Below, in pieces: positions 34,480-53,122 of a stretch of 64,000 nucleotides of DNA. A program made the translations under genes and the position numbers. How positions within the stretch are numbered: position 1 is the stretch's first letter; the number at the start of each line of letters is the position of its first letter. This DNA is from Hydractinia symbiolongicarpus (taxonomy: Eukaryota > Cnidaria > Hydrozoa > Anthoathecata > Hydractiniidae): assembly GCF_029227915.1 (NCBI RefSeq), contig NC_079880.1, positions 22,320,501-22,384,500 on the forward strand. Reading direction: 5' to 3'. The notes beneath the pieces were generated by a model, which saw only the letters and a program-made list of their open reading frames with translations, was not told the DNA's origin and did not search any database.

Positions 34480-35760
34480 TCCTGGCTCCAAGGAGGATTT
34501 TGGTAGGGTGCTTTTACAGTGAAAATTTGAAATTTTTTTTATCTTTTGCATTAATTTCGCGGCGGGTTTCATCTAAAAAATCTGACGATGTTTTGTTTAG
34601 ACTGTCCGTTTTAGTATTTTGATGGTGATTGCTTTGTAATTGATTTATCGGCGATTTAGTGTTTTGATTGTGGTTTGTATTTTTAGGATGCCGTATTGTA
34701 CCTTTCATATGATAAAAGGAACAGGATTCGTTAAAACATTCGTTTTTCCTCAGAGATTGCATGCACATGTTCGGATGAAAATATTGACAATTGCGAAGAG
34801 TACATCCTCTTTGGTTTTTAGTCCCATGCTGCATTAACTTTTTACAAAGTGTAGGAGGAAGGAATTTACATGATGCACCTTTCATACCATGTTTACATTT
34901 TCTTTTTTTAAAGAAGGAGAAAATTTTGGAAGTTATTTTGGGTTTATGTTATCTTGCGATTAGTTACTTTGTTGTGGTGAGTGACCTTGTAATAGTAAGT
35001 TCAGTCTCAGTGTTTGTTTCAGGATTATTGTGGAGATTTCAGGGTCCAATAAATTTGTGGCGCATTCATTTGTGGCACTTGTTACATTTCACTTGAGTTT
35101 CAGGTTGTTTGACAACATTTTGAGGAATGGTTGATTTGTCGCAATAGTCACATATATAGTAAATACCAGATAGTGAAAAAGGATTATAAAGCTGTTTGAG
35201 CGACATTTCATCTATATCCTCCAAAAGATCATCACGGCTAGAATTCACTAATTGAAGCCAACATTGCTTATGAACACTCTGATCACAAACGGCACATTCC
35301 AGGATAGGGATTTCCTTAAATGACGTTTGGTATCTCTGTTTGCAGAGAGCGCAATCTTCTGGTAAAAGGTTTTGAATTCTGCAAATGATAAGATGAATGA
35401 GGTCTGGCTTGGTTATATGGCTACAGTCTGGAATATTGAGAAAATATATATAGCAGTTTCCAATAAAATGGGTTTGTTCGACTTTGAAAATTCTCTACTT
35501 AGAAGGGATTTTCCGTATTGATAATTCCTTAAACAAAATTCTACGTCTTGCGAGTTTGTGCTGAGACAGAGTTTAGCCACCAAATCCTCTATTTCATCTT
35601 GAGTTCTATTGGTTTCTGGAGTGTTTGAATCAGTTTTCATGGTTGCATTTTCCAACATTTTCAAACAAGCAGAAATTCCACGTACCTGTCCGGCTGCACA
35701 TAAAGTATGTGCAGCCGGTCCTTGGTATCCAACTGATAGTATTTCCCGGATCAGTTCCAA
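34480..35760 (-). pseudogene. Older LINE ORF1 with CCHC/CCCH-like fingers, broken
   Basis: Minus-strand pieces: SVGYQGPAAHTLCAAGQVRG (35760-35413); a C-x2-C segment DCALCKQRYQTSF with CAVCDQSVHKQCW (about 35390-35260); CDYCDKST and CNKCHK up to a stop near 35066; then, after about 130 bases, CCCH-like finger sequence CKHGMKGASCKF and CQYFHPNMC with CSFYHMKG (34905-34514). Frame changes near 35410 and 34500 and a stop at 35066 make it a pseudogene. Zinc-finger ORF1 proteins like this bind element RNA. Confidence 0.65.
35690..35718. repeat. Perfect 13-bp hairpin with 3-nt loop
   Basis: CCGGCTGCACATA (35690-35702) is exactly complementary to 35706-35718, with loop AAG. It is inside the older LINE ORF1 remnant, where it would form a very stable RNA stem. 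Confidence 0.85.
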
Positions 35761-35850
35761 CTTGCTTGTGCTGTTCTGCCCAGATTGCGAAAACGGCCTG
35801 TTTACAACCGGGACAGCCGGATTATGTATGCATGGTCAGATTGTGTTTTA

Positions 35851-36762
35851 TTTGCACTGGTTATGTTCCTTTTATAATTGCCAAATAATATTTTTTGAGT
35901 AATAAGCCGGCCTGTCCTGATTATGTTGCCCTGATTATGTATTCTCTGCCCTGTTCTTAACTGGGGCAAGCTGCCGTACTTAATCAGGCCAATGTTTATT
36001 ATCCAGGGGCAGAACAGTGCTACTCACTGGATCACTTGCACTGTAGTTTTGACGATGTACTTTCCACTGAAAGATAGAAGAAGGCTCTGCCCCACTGCTG
36101 CTCTAAGGCCACTAATGGGGGATTACCCTCGTAGAACTTAAACTCTGGGACCTAAAATTAGTTTTAGAAAATGACTCTAACCCAGATATTTGTAACGTCT
36201 GCCTTACACAAAATAGTTACCAACATTTTTAATTTTTGAAGCCCTGTACTCCCCTTGTTCTGGCAGTTCAGCAGACAAAACTGTTATCAAAGTTTCAATT
36301 CATTTCTCAGATATTATTGACAAAATTAAAAAGATAAGAGTCAGAGAAGTGCGTGGAAAAGTATCGTGTGAAAACAGAGAAAGGGTGTTGTGTAAGTAAA
36401 AGGGATGACCTAAAAAAAGGGCGTCTTCAGACACACAGACATTGCTTTTCATACCGCTTTCCGCTCAAGTAGTTGTAGTTATATTGTTCCATGATAAAGC
36501 CAAAACCACCCGATCTGAGCTTTCAGTCGTCTCCTTTTACTTTCTGTTTCGAATAATTTAGTGTTTATCATGGGTATCATGTGACTGGCATCTGCCATTT
36601 TGGCTATTCTGTAAAATACATTGGACATATGCAAAACAATAACAAAAGTAGCACGTGGTGTTTGCACTTTTTTACGGGGTCTGGCTGACGGGTCGTTGTG
36701 CCTCTTTCACACCTTCCTTGGCGTAAATCTATCAAGAACCCTGTAAAGCAGGTATTTGGGCT
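35851..36762. other. Intergenic, including the ADH5 upstream region
   Basis: No gene could be supported. A minus-strand frame (36479-36667) has an ATGGCAGATGCC context but no domain or homologous partner exon. The ~100 bases before 36763 should hold the ADH5 promoter and 5' UTR; there is no obvious TATA box. Confidence 0.4.
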
Positions 36763-45315
<8,553 letters not shown>

Positions 45316-47968
45316 AAGAATGGTCGATGCAACCCAATCGATTCAGTTTTGCTACTGTTCTGTTAATTATTGAAGCGAATTTATTTGATTCGTTATTTTT
45401 GGATAAAATATAGATCAAAGAATATTCTTAACTTTGTTTTTTTGTATAAAAGATAGATTTAATTTTGTATTTCGTATAATAGTTATTGATTTAAAGATCA
45501 TTTGCTTTTATGCAAAGTGGATAATATGACGTCACTCCTTCACACCAATAACAACTGAAGTACTATTCAAGGGTGCAACACTTCACTTTATATTTATATC
45601 CCTATAAAAACATGTCGCTGTCTTTTTATTTCGTACTCTAGCAGTGTGAGCAGAAACAATAGTATTAAAGTTTTTTGATATGGTGCTATTAACTGAAATC
45701 TCAGTTTAAATGTCTTCCTGAGGAGAATTTTCACAAAGAGAGGACGGCGAATTCGCCGGCGAAATGTAATTAAGCATGCGCATTTTTGTTTGTTTTGATT
45801 TTGGTTTGAAAAATTCGCATCCTGGTAAATTAGAAACAGTTTCTAGTTTTTAACGGCGGAATATTTCGCTGCAAAACTTTTAACCAATCTAAACGCAATC
45901 TTCAGTGCTTATTCTTCACGGAGTGTTTTTCCGTGGAGTGGATGTTTCTCAATTAATGCATTGTACACAAACTTCTACAGGATGAACGCATGTAAAACTA
46001 GACATTCTTTTTCTTGCACACTTTTTCAAGGCACGACAAAACATTCGATAACCTGAGCCAATACATATTTTTAAATAAAATTTCCAACCTCTATCTTATG
46101 CAAGGCCTGTAGCATTTTTCATACGAATTTTAATAATAATTGGGCCCGCAGGTGGGATTGATATTGATATTAGCCAACCTCGTCACCAGGGTTTTCGGAT
46201 TGACACAAAATGTCCTTATCATACAGGTCACCCTCTGATTAGGTACGTGGTGAGAAAGCACTAACCTCGGTCCAATGAAAAGAAAGGGGAGGCATGGGCG
46301 ACATCTTGGCAAACGCGCAAGAATTATGCACATCACAAAGCTGTAGTGTTGGTGGTTACCACGTTGGTCGGGAACTCTAGAATTTTTATCTAAGAATTTA
46401 AATTTAAAAATTTTAAACTCTTATAGTTCAAAAACTCGTGTAATCCGAACAAATTTTGAGACCCCTATTTGAACCTACCAATCAACTCTTGTAACTCAAT
46501 GTTTTCCCATCAACAAGGAAAAATGCCCTGAGAACGAGGTTACCTTGGTTAACTTAGAAGGGACTGCGGACTAATTTAATAAGTGTGTTGGTTTAGCGCC
46601 ATTATCGCGCCGGCAATTTTTAAATTAGCGCCCGGATTCATAATGGCATCCAAAAACCAAAGCGCACCATCTGACCATTTCTTTATTTTCTCTTTATTTC
46701 CAACCTTTAGACTTTCCATTACTTTAAGACCTGTATTTATTCTTAGTTTAACAGCACCTGAATATTGCCTGTCAGATATGCAACTTTAAAGTACATGCAG
46801 GAAAATTGTAATTTTAAATAAAATATGCAACAGCTCTTTAGCTAGTGCTACAATAGGATTATTGCATGTTTGGTGGCAAACAAACACTGTGGTCATATGT
46901 TCCTAAAACATTCTTTGCAAGTCATATAATAAATCATGTGAGTGTATTGTTTGCCCACAGATGTGGTGTCATTATTGCCAAAAGAATAAAGAACCTGTTT
47001 TTTGTTGATTTTTGAGCATCATATAAAATCTGCAATGCAGATATAGCTACGCAACACACTTTCAAATAACATGAATTTTCAAGTACAGTATTACACGCAA
47101 ATACTATGAGCTGGGGTGTGTATCTGCATTGCAATTTTATCTTAAATTCAGATTTTTTAAACATCACTGCCTGATATCCACAATGCAGATATATATGCAC
47201 TTTTAAAGAATGAGAAGTGTATATCTGCATTGAATTTTTATTCTAAATTATGTTTTCTTTAATTATTCTAAAGTTAACTGTTTTCTCCTCGACATAAAGA
47301 TGTAAGAGAGCTAGCTAAGAATGCACTTGGAGTCTAAACTGGGAAGATAATAATAGATAATAAACTGGGAAGAAAATTTTTTCACTCAAGTTAAATTGTA
47401 GAAAACAATGCCTAACTACAAAGTACACAAGATTTAACAAACACACAAGTGGGTTTTTTTATTATCGTAATTATCTAATTATCTGTGTTGGTGAGCAATA
47501 AAGTAGTAGCAATGACTACTTTACTCATAATGTTGATGAATAGTCAACCATCTTTTCTAACTGGAAAGTCCTATAAAAAAAATTAAAAGCTGAAAATTCT
47601 ATGAGAAATACTGGTTTTTAAAGATTTGGATATTTACCAAGTCTAGAATAAGAATTCATTGCTAATCCTCTTTCGAAGCTTACAGAAACAAGACTTTTTT
47701 TATTTATTAGGTTTTAATGACACTTTGGGTTTAATGTGCATTCTTAGCTTAGCTGGCCAGAACAAGAATATTATTTTTTTATCATGTAAAATTATGAATT
47801 GGCAAAAAAGACATCATCTTATCTTTGGGAAAATGCCACAGTAACGAAGTAATTCTCTCTGCCAAATTTCTGAGCCAGAAACTTTATATGACTTTATGTA
47901 AAAGAAATTTATACATGAAGTTTTGCTTATCTTACAAAGAAAAAAATTATACCAACTGTTGTCGTTTA
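45316..47968. other. Intergenic stretch between ADH5 and the SAP/J-domain gene
   Basis: No gene was found. A probable MITE spans about 46174-46550 (left CCAACCTCGTCACCAGGG, right CCCTGAGAACGAGGTTACC). At 47025-47240 the motif ATCTGCATTGCA recurs in both orientations, including the odd palindrome ATCTGCAATGCAGAT, suggesting another small inverted-repeat element. Confidence 0.45.
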
Positions 47969-47974
47969 GGTAGA

Positions 47975-49669
47975 ATGGTTTGCAGATGTGATAACAATGC
48001 TTGTAGCACTTGTGTTTGTGCAAAAAGTAAAACACTTTGCACATTAGAATGTCATGGGAAGAAGGACTGGTCTTTGATACCATGTTTAAATACAGAAGCA
48101 GGAAAAAAAGTAAAAGCAATGAAAATTAAAGATGTTCGAACAGCTCTCTGCGCAAATAACCTTTCACCAATAGGTGATAAAAGTGAACTTTTGAAACGTC
48201 TTGCTGATTTTTTTCATCAGAAGGAACAGTCAAAAAGCACTACAGCAACTACGTCTGGAAATAATAACAAAAGCGTAGACAATGCAAAAGATAATAAAGA
48301 CTTATTTAATGCAATTCTAGAAAATGAGGGAGAATTTGAGTTTGTTTTATCGCTCAGTGGGAAAAGTGTTTCAAAAAGTTCAAGCAAGCCTGATCTTCGT
48401 AAAGCCTATTTGTTGCTTTCCACAAAAGTCCATCCTGATAAAAATCCAGGAATAAAAGAAGCAGTGCAGGCCTTTCAAGTTGTTTTGTCCTCGTATGAAA
48501 GGTTAGCAAATCCAGAAAAATTTGAAGAAGATGATGATGCTGATGTTGAGCCAGCAGGGAAACGCCAAAAAATGGAACGATTTACCAGATCAAATGCAGG
48601 CTGCTATAAGACGATAATTAAATGCCCACAATGCAACCAAACTTGGGGTGGAGCAGACTTAGGGCTGGAAGATGCTGCTTATAACTTCTTTATGCTGGCT
48701 ATCAAACAATATATATGTGGAAGATGCTCATGTGAGTTTGGTTGCATGACAGCTCACCATTACTGTCCATGTTGCAATAAGGAGATGGACTATGACCCTG
48801 ATGACTATCATCGAAAAATTACTTGTGGAAATAAAAAGTGCAATAAAGAATTTGGATTTTGGATGTTCAAGGTTTCTGAAAGAAGAGAGAAAGAAGTGCG
48901 AGCAGAAGCCAAGCAACGACAAGAAGACTTCATGAAGAGAATAGCTCAAAAGAATAGGCGCGCTGCACGTGCTGGGAAACGTGTAGTAAAGGGAGACAAA
49001 AGTACAGAACAACGATTGCAGGAACAATTGTTTATTATTAATTTAAGAGACACTTGTCCTCGATGTGGCTGGGAACTTCCACGTGAAGAGGGCTCTGAAG
49101 AAGCCAAACAACACTTAGAAGATTGTAACAATAGTGAAAAAATTAAAACTAATCAAGCTTTTCTGGAAAAAGAAAAACAGAAAAGCTTAAAGAAGGAAGT
49201 GCAAAAGGAAACACAAGCCGAGATTATGGCATTGAAACAATGGGAACATAATGGTCGCCAAGTAGGACAATTGTGGATGTTAAGTGAAAAAATGCTGAAG
49301 AAACAGTGTACAGAGTTTGGCTTAGAAACTGAAGGATTGAAACATGAAATAATTAGCCGATTAGGGAAATACTTACGTTTACATGAAAAGCTGATGATTA
49401 CTGACGGCAGTTTAAAAGTTGCTGTGTCGTATGATACATGTGGTATTACGCATGCTGACGAAGAAGATCTACCTCAGAATATACATCGAATGGAAAGAGA
49501 AGAATTGCAAGAACTGTGTGCAAGTTATGGAATTAAATTTAATGCTAAAGATGTCAAAAAGGATCTAATCAAAAAGTTTGAGTCTGCTCGTATGAAGGAT
49601 AAAGCTCCTTTGATGATTTGCGACAAAAAGAAAAAAGCCAATGAAAGCGATGAGGAATATATTCCTTGA
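47975..49669 (+). CDS. CXC-like / SAP / J-domain zinc protein, intronless coding region
   Basis: 564 residues from the ATG at 47975. The frame is open further left to 47825, but a splice acceptor (GTCGTTTAG) lies five bases before 47975, so that upstream part is probably intron. Residues 1-30 are a Cys-rich CXC-like segment (MVCRCDNNACSTCVCAKSKT). Residues 44-84 form a SAP motif, a DNA-binding fold. Residues 120-182 form a J domain with the HPD tripeptide at 153-155, which stimulates Hsp70. Zinc-binding-like Cys clusters follow (CPQC 217-220, CGRCSC 248-253, CPCC 264-267, CGNKKC 284-289, CPRCGW 361-366). A Lys/Glu-rich helical region leads to two further SAP-like segments (about 433-470 and 505-540). 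A nuclear, chromatin-linked co-chaperone is a reasonable guess. I do not recognise a named family. The lack of coding introns contrasts with its neighbours and suggests a retrocopy or element origin. Confidence 0.88.
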   Translation: MVCRCDNNACSTCVCAKSKTLCTLECHGKKDWSLIPCLNTEAGKKVKAMKIKDVRTALCANNLSPIGDKSELLKRLADFFHQKEQSKSTTATTSGNNNKSVDNAKDNKDLFNAILENEGEFEFVLSLSGKSVSKSSSKPDLRKAYLLLSTKVHPDKNPGIKEAVQAFQVVLSSYERLANPEKFEEDDDADVEPAGKRQKMERFTRSNAGCYKTIIKCPQCNQTWGGADLGLEDAAYNFFMLAIKQYICGRCSCEFGCMTAHHYCPCCNKEMDYDPDDYHRKITCGNKKCNKEFGFWMFKVSERREKEVRAEAKQRQEDFMKRIAQKNRRAARAGKRVVKGDKSTEQRLQEQLFIINLRDTCPRCGWELPREEGSEEAKQHLEDCNNSEKIKTNQAFLEKEKQKSLKKEVQKETQAEIMALKQWEHNGRQVGQLWMLSEKMLKKQCTEFGLETEGLKHEIISRLGKYLRLHEKLMITDGSLKVAVSYDTCGITHADEEDLPQNIHRMEREELQELCASYGIKFNAKDVKKDLIKKFESARMKDKAPLMICDKKKKANESDEEYIP

Positions 49670-50815
49670 GTACAATAACTAATGTAATATTTTGTAAATA
49701 AGTCACAGCCGAGTATATTTAAAACATTTTTTGTTTGTTTGTTATTTAGATTGCAACATCTCTCTTTTGTTTACACAATTTACACGTTGTTAATGTCTTA
49801 CACCCTCAGCAAAGTTGGTAAAAAATATTTTACAGTACAAAAATCAGTTATTATAGGGTTTTTTATCTTTTGTGAATAAAGGTTGTTAGTCTTTTTCTAT
49901 TTTTGTTCAGACAACATTTTATAGATTTAGAGGCATTCGCAATATGTATGTTTTTAAGTATTCGCCATTTTGACCCATTTTCTTTGTTCGCTTAAATTCA
50001 CTTGGCCATCTGTTTCTCTATTCAGGCATATTTAAAACCTTTCACCTTAATTAACAATACACATATACACTAAGAAAAATTGTTTTCATTCCTAAACTTG
50101 ACAAAAGAATTTGCCACATACAATGTGAGACAAAAGAATTTGGCACATACAACGTGATTATTATAATTAGCTGCTTGGTATTTACAACTGTAAACAAAAA
50201 TGTAAGGAAAATGAAAAAAAAGAATAGGTGACCCCTTTCCTTAAAAATAACATACCCCTTTACTTTTTTCCCTTTACTGTTATGGAATCTTAAGAATCTT
50301 AAGTCTTGGTATCTCACATTTTTCTTTGAATTGTATTTTAATCTGTTTTTCTGTGTTGTTCCAAAGCTAGTTTTTAAATACGTTTTGTGGGGCTTAATGA
50401 ACATTTTTCCTGGATTTAAAAGTTAAGTTATATTGACACTTCATCATATCTAAAATGGAAATATGGAAATTCTTTCATGGTATTCCCCTAAAGTTTTACG
50501 AGAAAAGTCTGCGTAGGCCATTCTTAGCTAATTTTTGGTTTGGTGATTTCCAACTTGTAGTTTTATTGCAAGATCAGTCTAAAAAATTTTTTTTCATCTC
50601 TTTATCAGATATATCATTTTACTGTCTTTTGTACACATATCGCTTAACAATTTTTGTGTTAATGGAAACCGACCTTAAAAGAAGTTTAAAAATTGTTAGT
50701 AGCCAAATATGTTTTTCTGTGCATCCAACCTATATATGACAATCAATAATTATGTGTTTTTTATAGGAAAGAATATTTGCAGTAAAAAGGACATTGAATT
50801 TGCATCTGTAAAATA
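49670..50815. other. 3' flank of the SAP/J-domain gene and ANAPC13 upstream region
   Basis: An AATAAA at about 49876 could be the poly-A signal of the gene to the left. TGGAAACCGACCTTAA near 50664 matches the end of the TTAA-flanked element at 58350. No gene was found. Confidence 0.45.
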
Positions 50816-52593
50816 ATGGCATATAACGCAAAGGCAAGTATGTTTCTGCATAATCATTATGCAGTCTTTCATTACAATAAAGGATCAAATTTGTGCATGT
50901 ACAAGTTTTTTCTTATAAGCAATTAAAATTCTAAAATGCGGCTAAAGGATGCTTATAAAAAGTACTTTTTTAGGCTCAAAATATGCTTAGGTTATGCTCA
51001 ATAGCAAAAAGATTAGAATATGCTTATGAAAAACACATAATCAGGCTCAAAATATGTTTATTTTTAAAAAAAAATTTGCATTCGAATTTTTAGCATCATT
51101 AATTACAACTCAAATACTACATAAATTCAGACATAAAGAAAAAAAAAGAAAACTGCTAATGAAACGAAAAACATAACAACTTTACAACATTTTTAGGCTT
51201 CACATAATGCTTATCATATGCTTAAAAATGACCAAATTTAAGCCTACGGATGTTTATAAATGTCATGCTTATAAAAAAGCAAGTATTTATTTTTTCTGAA
51301 TCTGAGTCATTTAGTATGTTTTTCTTGTATTAATGCACAATATTTTTGAAAGGTAATTGAGGCTCTTAAAATACAACAACCCACTAACTATTTAGCAGCT
51401 GCTTATGACATTAATTTTTTTTCCCTGGTGCAACAAAGTTTTGAAATATTATTTTGTAAAATTTTAACTTCCATAAGAAGTCCTGCTATTAATTTTACTT
51501 TTTTTACAAGTGTTGTGGTGATGCAGAAATTGTTTTGCTTCGGATTTACATTAAAAAAGGGGAGCGTTGCAAAAGTATATCTCTATTTTTAGTGTTCAAC
51601 AAAATGTCTTCCAGAGTTGAAAACCTTGGAAACCTTGGAAACTAGGGTGACCGAGTAAAACTTTGAATATCTATTATTTTCTGGAGATAAAGCTTAAAGT
51701 CTTGATTATTTCAACAAAACATTTCTGTCTATTGTTTTGTCTTGTAGGCCTCGTTTTCTTTGCAGCTTTTTAATGAAAGTAACAATTCCGTGTAGTGATT
51801 CAGGATCATGTACATACATTCTTTAGAAAGTTTTTATTTTTTTAGGATAGTGAGTTATCACATGTTCATTTTGATGGTGTGTTGGTTGATCTGATTCTTC
51901 CAGAGATCAACAAAGACAAACTACCAGATGAAGGTTAGTGATTTTGTTTTAAGACTAGCAGCATGAACAAGATGTGTGTCCGTTACACCGGTAAAACAAA
52001 ATCCTTCTTGGAACTGTTCACTTTTATTTAAAAAAAACCCTGAATGTTTAGATTTCAGTAAGAGTCCTGTCAATTCTAAAACTTTACATAGCGGTGACAG
52101 CCCAATCAATGTTCTCACTCCGATTCATTTTCAGTGTTGTTGTCAGCCCATTTGAAGTCCCCCAATAAACACCACCCAGCTTTTGTGGCATGATTTGTTA
52201 TGTTAAAAAATAATACTTTGATCTGTGTTTGTTTTAGATATTCAAGTACCTGAGTGGGAGCTACCAGCAAATGACCAAGATGGTACGGGTTTGTTTGTTG
52301 TGCTCTTGGGTACTCTCTGCCACCCAATAGTCCATGAAAAGTTTTCTTACGCCCCCCTCAATTCTGCTTAATTTTGTAAAGTCTCCTCAAAACTTCTCAT
52401 TTCCTCTCAATGAGATATTGATAACTTTCGCAAATTTTTTCAAAAAAATGTTTCATTGAATGTATTGGACCTAAATATTATTTTAGTTGAATTTATTTGT
52501 TTATTTAATTTTGTTGTAGGTGAACAAATGACAGAATCAGTTAAAGAAAAGGAGGAGAAATGGAACGATTTGCGCACGACGAATTTGAGATAA
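50816..52593 (+). CDS. ANAPC13: Anaphase-promoting complex subunit 13 (APC13), four exons
   Basis: Exons 50816-50833, 51846-51933, 52238-52282 and 52520-52593 give 74 residues, the usual size for this subunit. Recognition rests on FDGVLVDLILPEINKDKLPD, EDIQVPEWELPAND and TESVKEKEEKWNDL, the three conserved blocks of APC13. It is a small scaffold subunit that stabilises TPR subunits of the cell-cycle ubiquitin ligase APC/C. Intron 1 uses a GC donor (AAG|GCAAGT): the nearby GT (GGCAA|GTATG) would bring an immediate stop, whereas the GC donor keeps frame. Introns 2-4 are GT-AG. The C-terminus after KWNDL (RTTNLR, stop) departs from the family because a 23-bp minisatellite begins there. Confidence 0.88.
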
Positions 52594-52812
52594 ATGCAGG
52601 ACCAACGAGGTGTTAAGTGCAGGACGGACGTGATGTTAAATGCAGGACAAACGAGGTGAAGAAGATGTTGAATGCGGGACAAAAAAAATGCTGAATGCGG
52701 GACAAACGAAACGGTAAAGGCAGGACGAACAAGATGTTACATACGGAACAAATAAATGAGATGTAAACGCATGAATGAGATGTGTGCAGAACGGACGAAA
52801 TGATAAATACAG
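52578..52812. repeat. 23-bp degenerate minisatellite overlapping the APC13 stop codon
   Basis: Units close to GACAAACGAGATGTTAAATG plus CAG recur about nine or ten times (for example at about 52600, 52623, 52646, 52678 and 52701), with some longer variant units. The first, most diverged unit begins inside the coding exon and its GATAAATGCAG supplies the TAA stop. Confidence 0.75.
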
Positions 52813-53122
52813 GAAGAAGAAGAAACGTTACGTCACGACTACAAGTTATTATATACAGGGAAAAGTAAATTTTCACACGTTAATAAATAAATAATACATT
52901 GTCTGTCGATAATTTATGAAATATAAATGAAATAAGTTTTAACAAATATAAAAATAATATTTCTTTATTAATTTGTTATTAAACAGTATAGGCAACGTGC
53001 TTTACTAGCGTGAACTCAAAATCTGCATCTAAAATCTTGCTCACACTTCTGTTTTCCAAGTCCATAACTGTAAATAATATATTTTTTTGTAATTTTGATT
53101 CCAATCTCTGGTTTTCAATATT

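Larger units (their letters stand above)
26225..35850 (-). mobile_element. Degenerate CR1-like LINE, split by a younger LINE
   Basis: Read on the minus strand, the element runs from about 35850 (ORF1 with zinc-finger motifs), through 34338-34102 (start of the endonuclease), is interrupted by the element at 29003-34136, and resumes at about 29000 down to about 26225 (rest of endonuclease and reverse transcriptase). The split falls inside the endonuclease, between YRMDSAQKKKG and GVAIYVRDDLAGS, which together give the usual family sequence. Several frameshifts and stops show that it is inactive. Outer ends were set by loss of coding homology and are approximate. Confidence 0.82.

Noticed and set aside
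36479-36667. Minus-strand frame near the ADH5 promoter as a divergent gene
   Set aside because: No domain, partner exon or conserved feature; the length is within chance.
47825-47974. Upstream ATG of the SAP/J-domain ORF as the true start
   Set aside because: The leader is A+T-rich with no domain, and a splice acceptor lies just before the ATG at 47975, where the Cys-rich protein-like sequence begins.
50837-50842. GT donor GGCAA|GTATGT for APC13 intron 1
   Set aside because: Joining it to the next exon gives AGA TAG, an immediate stop; the GC donor keeps frame.
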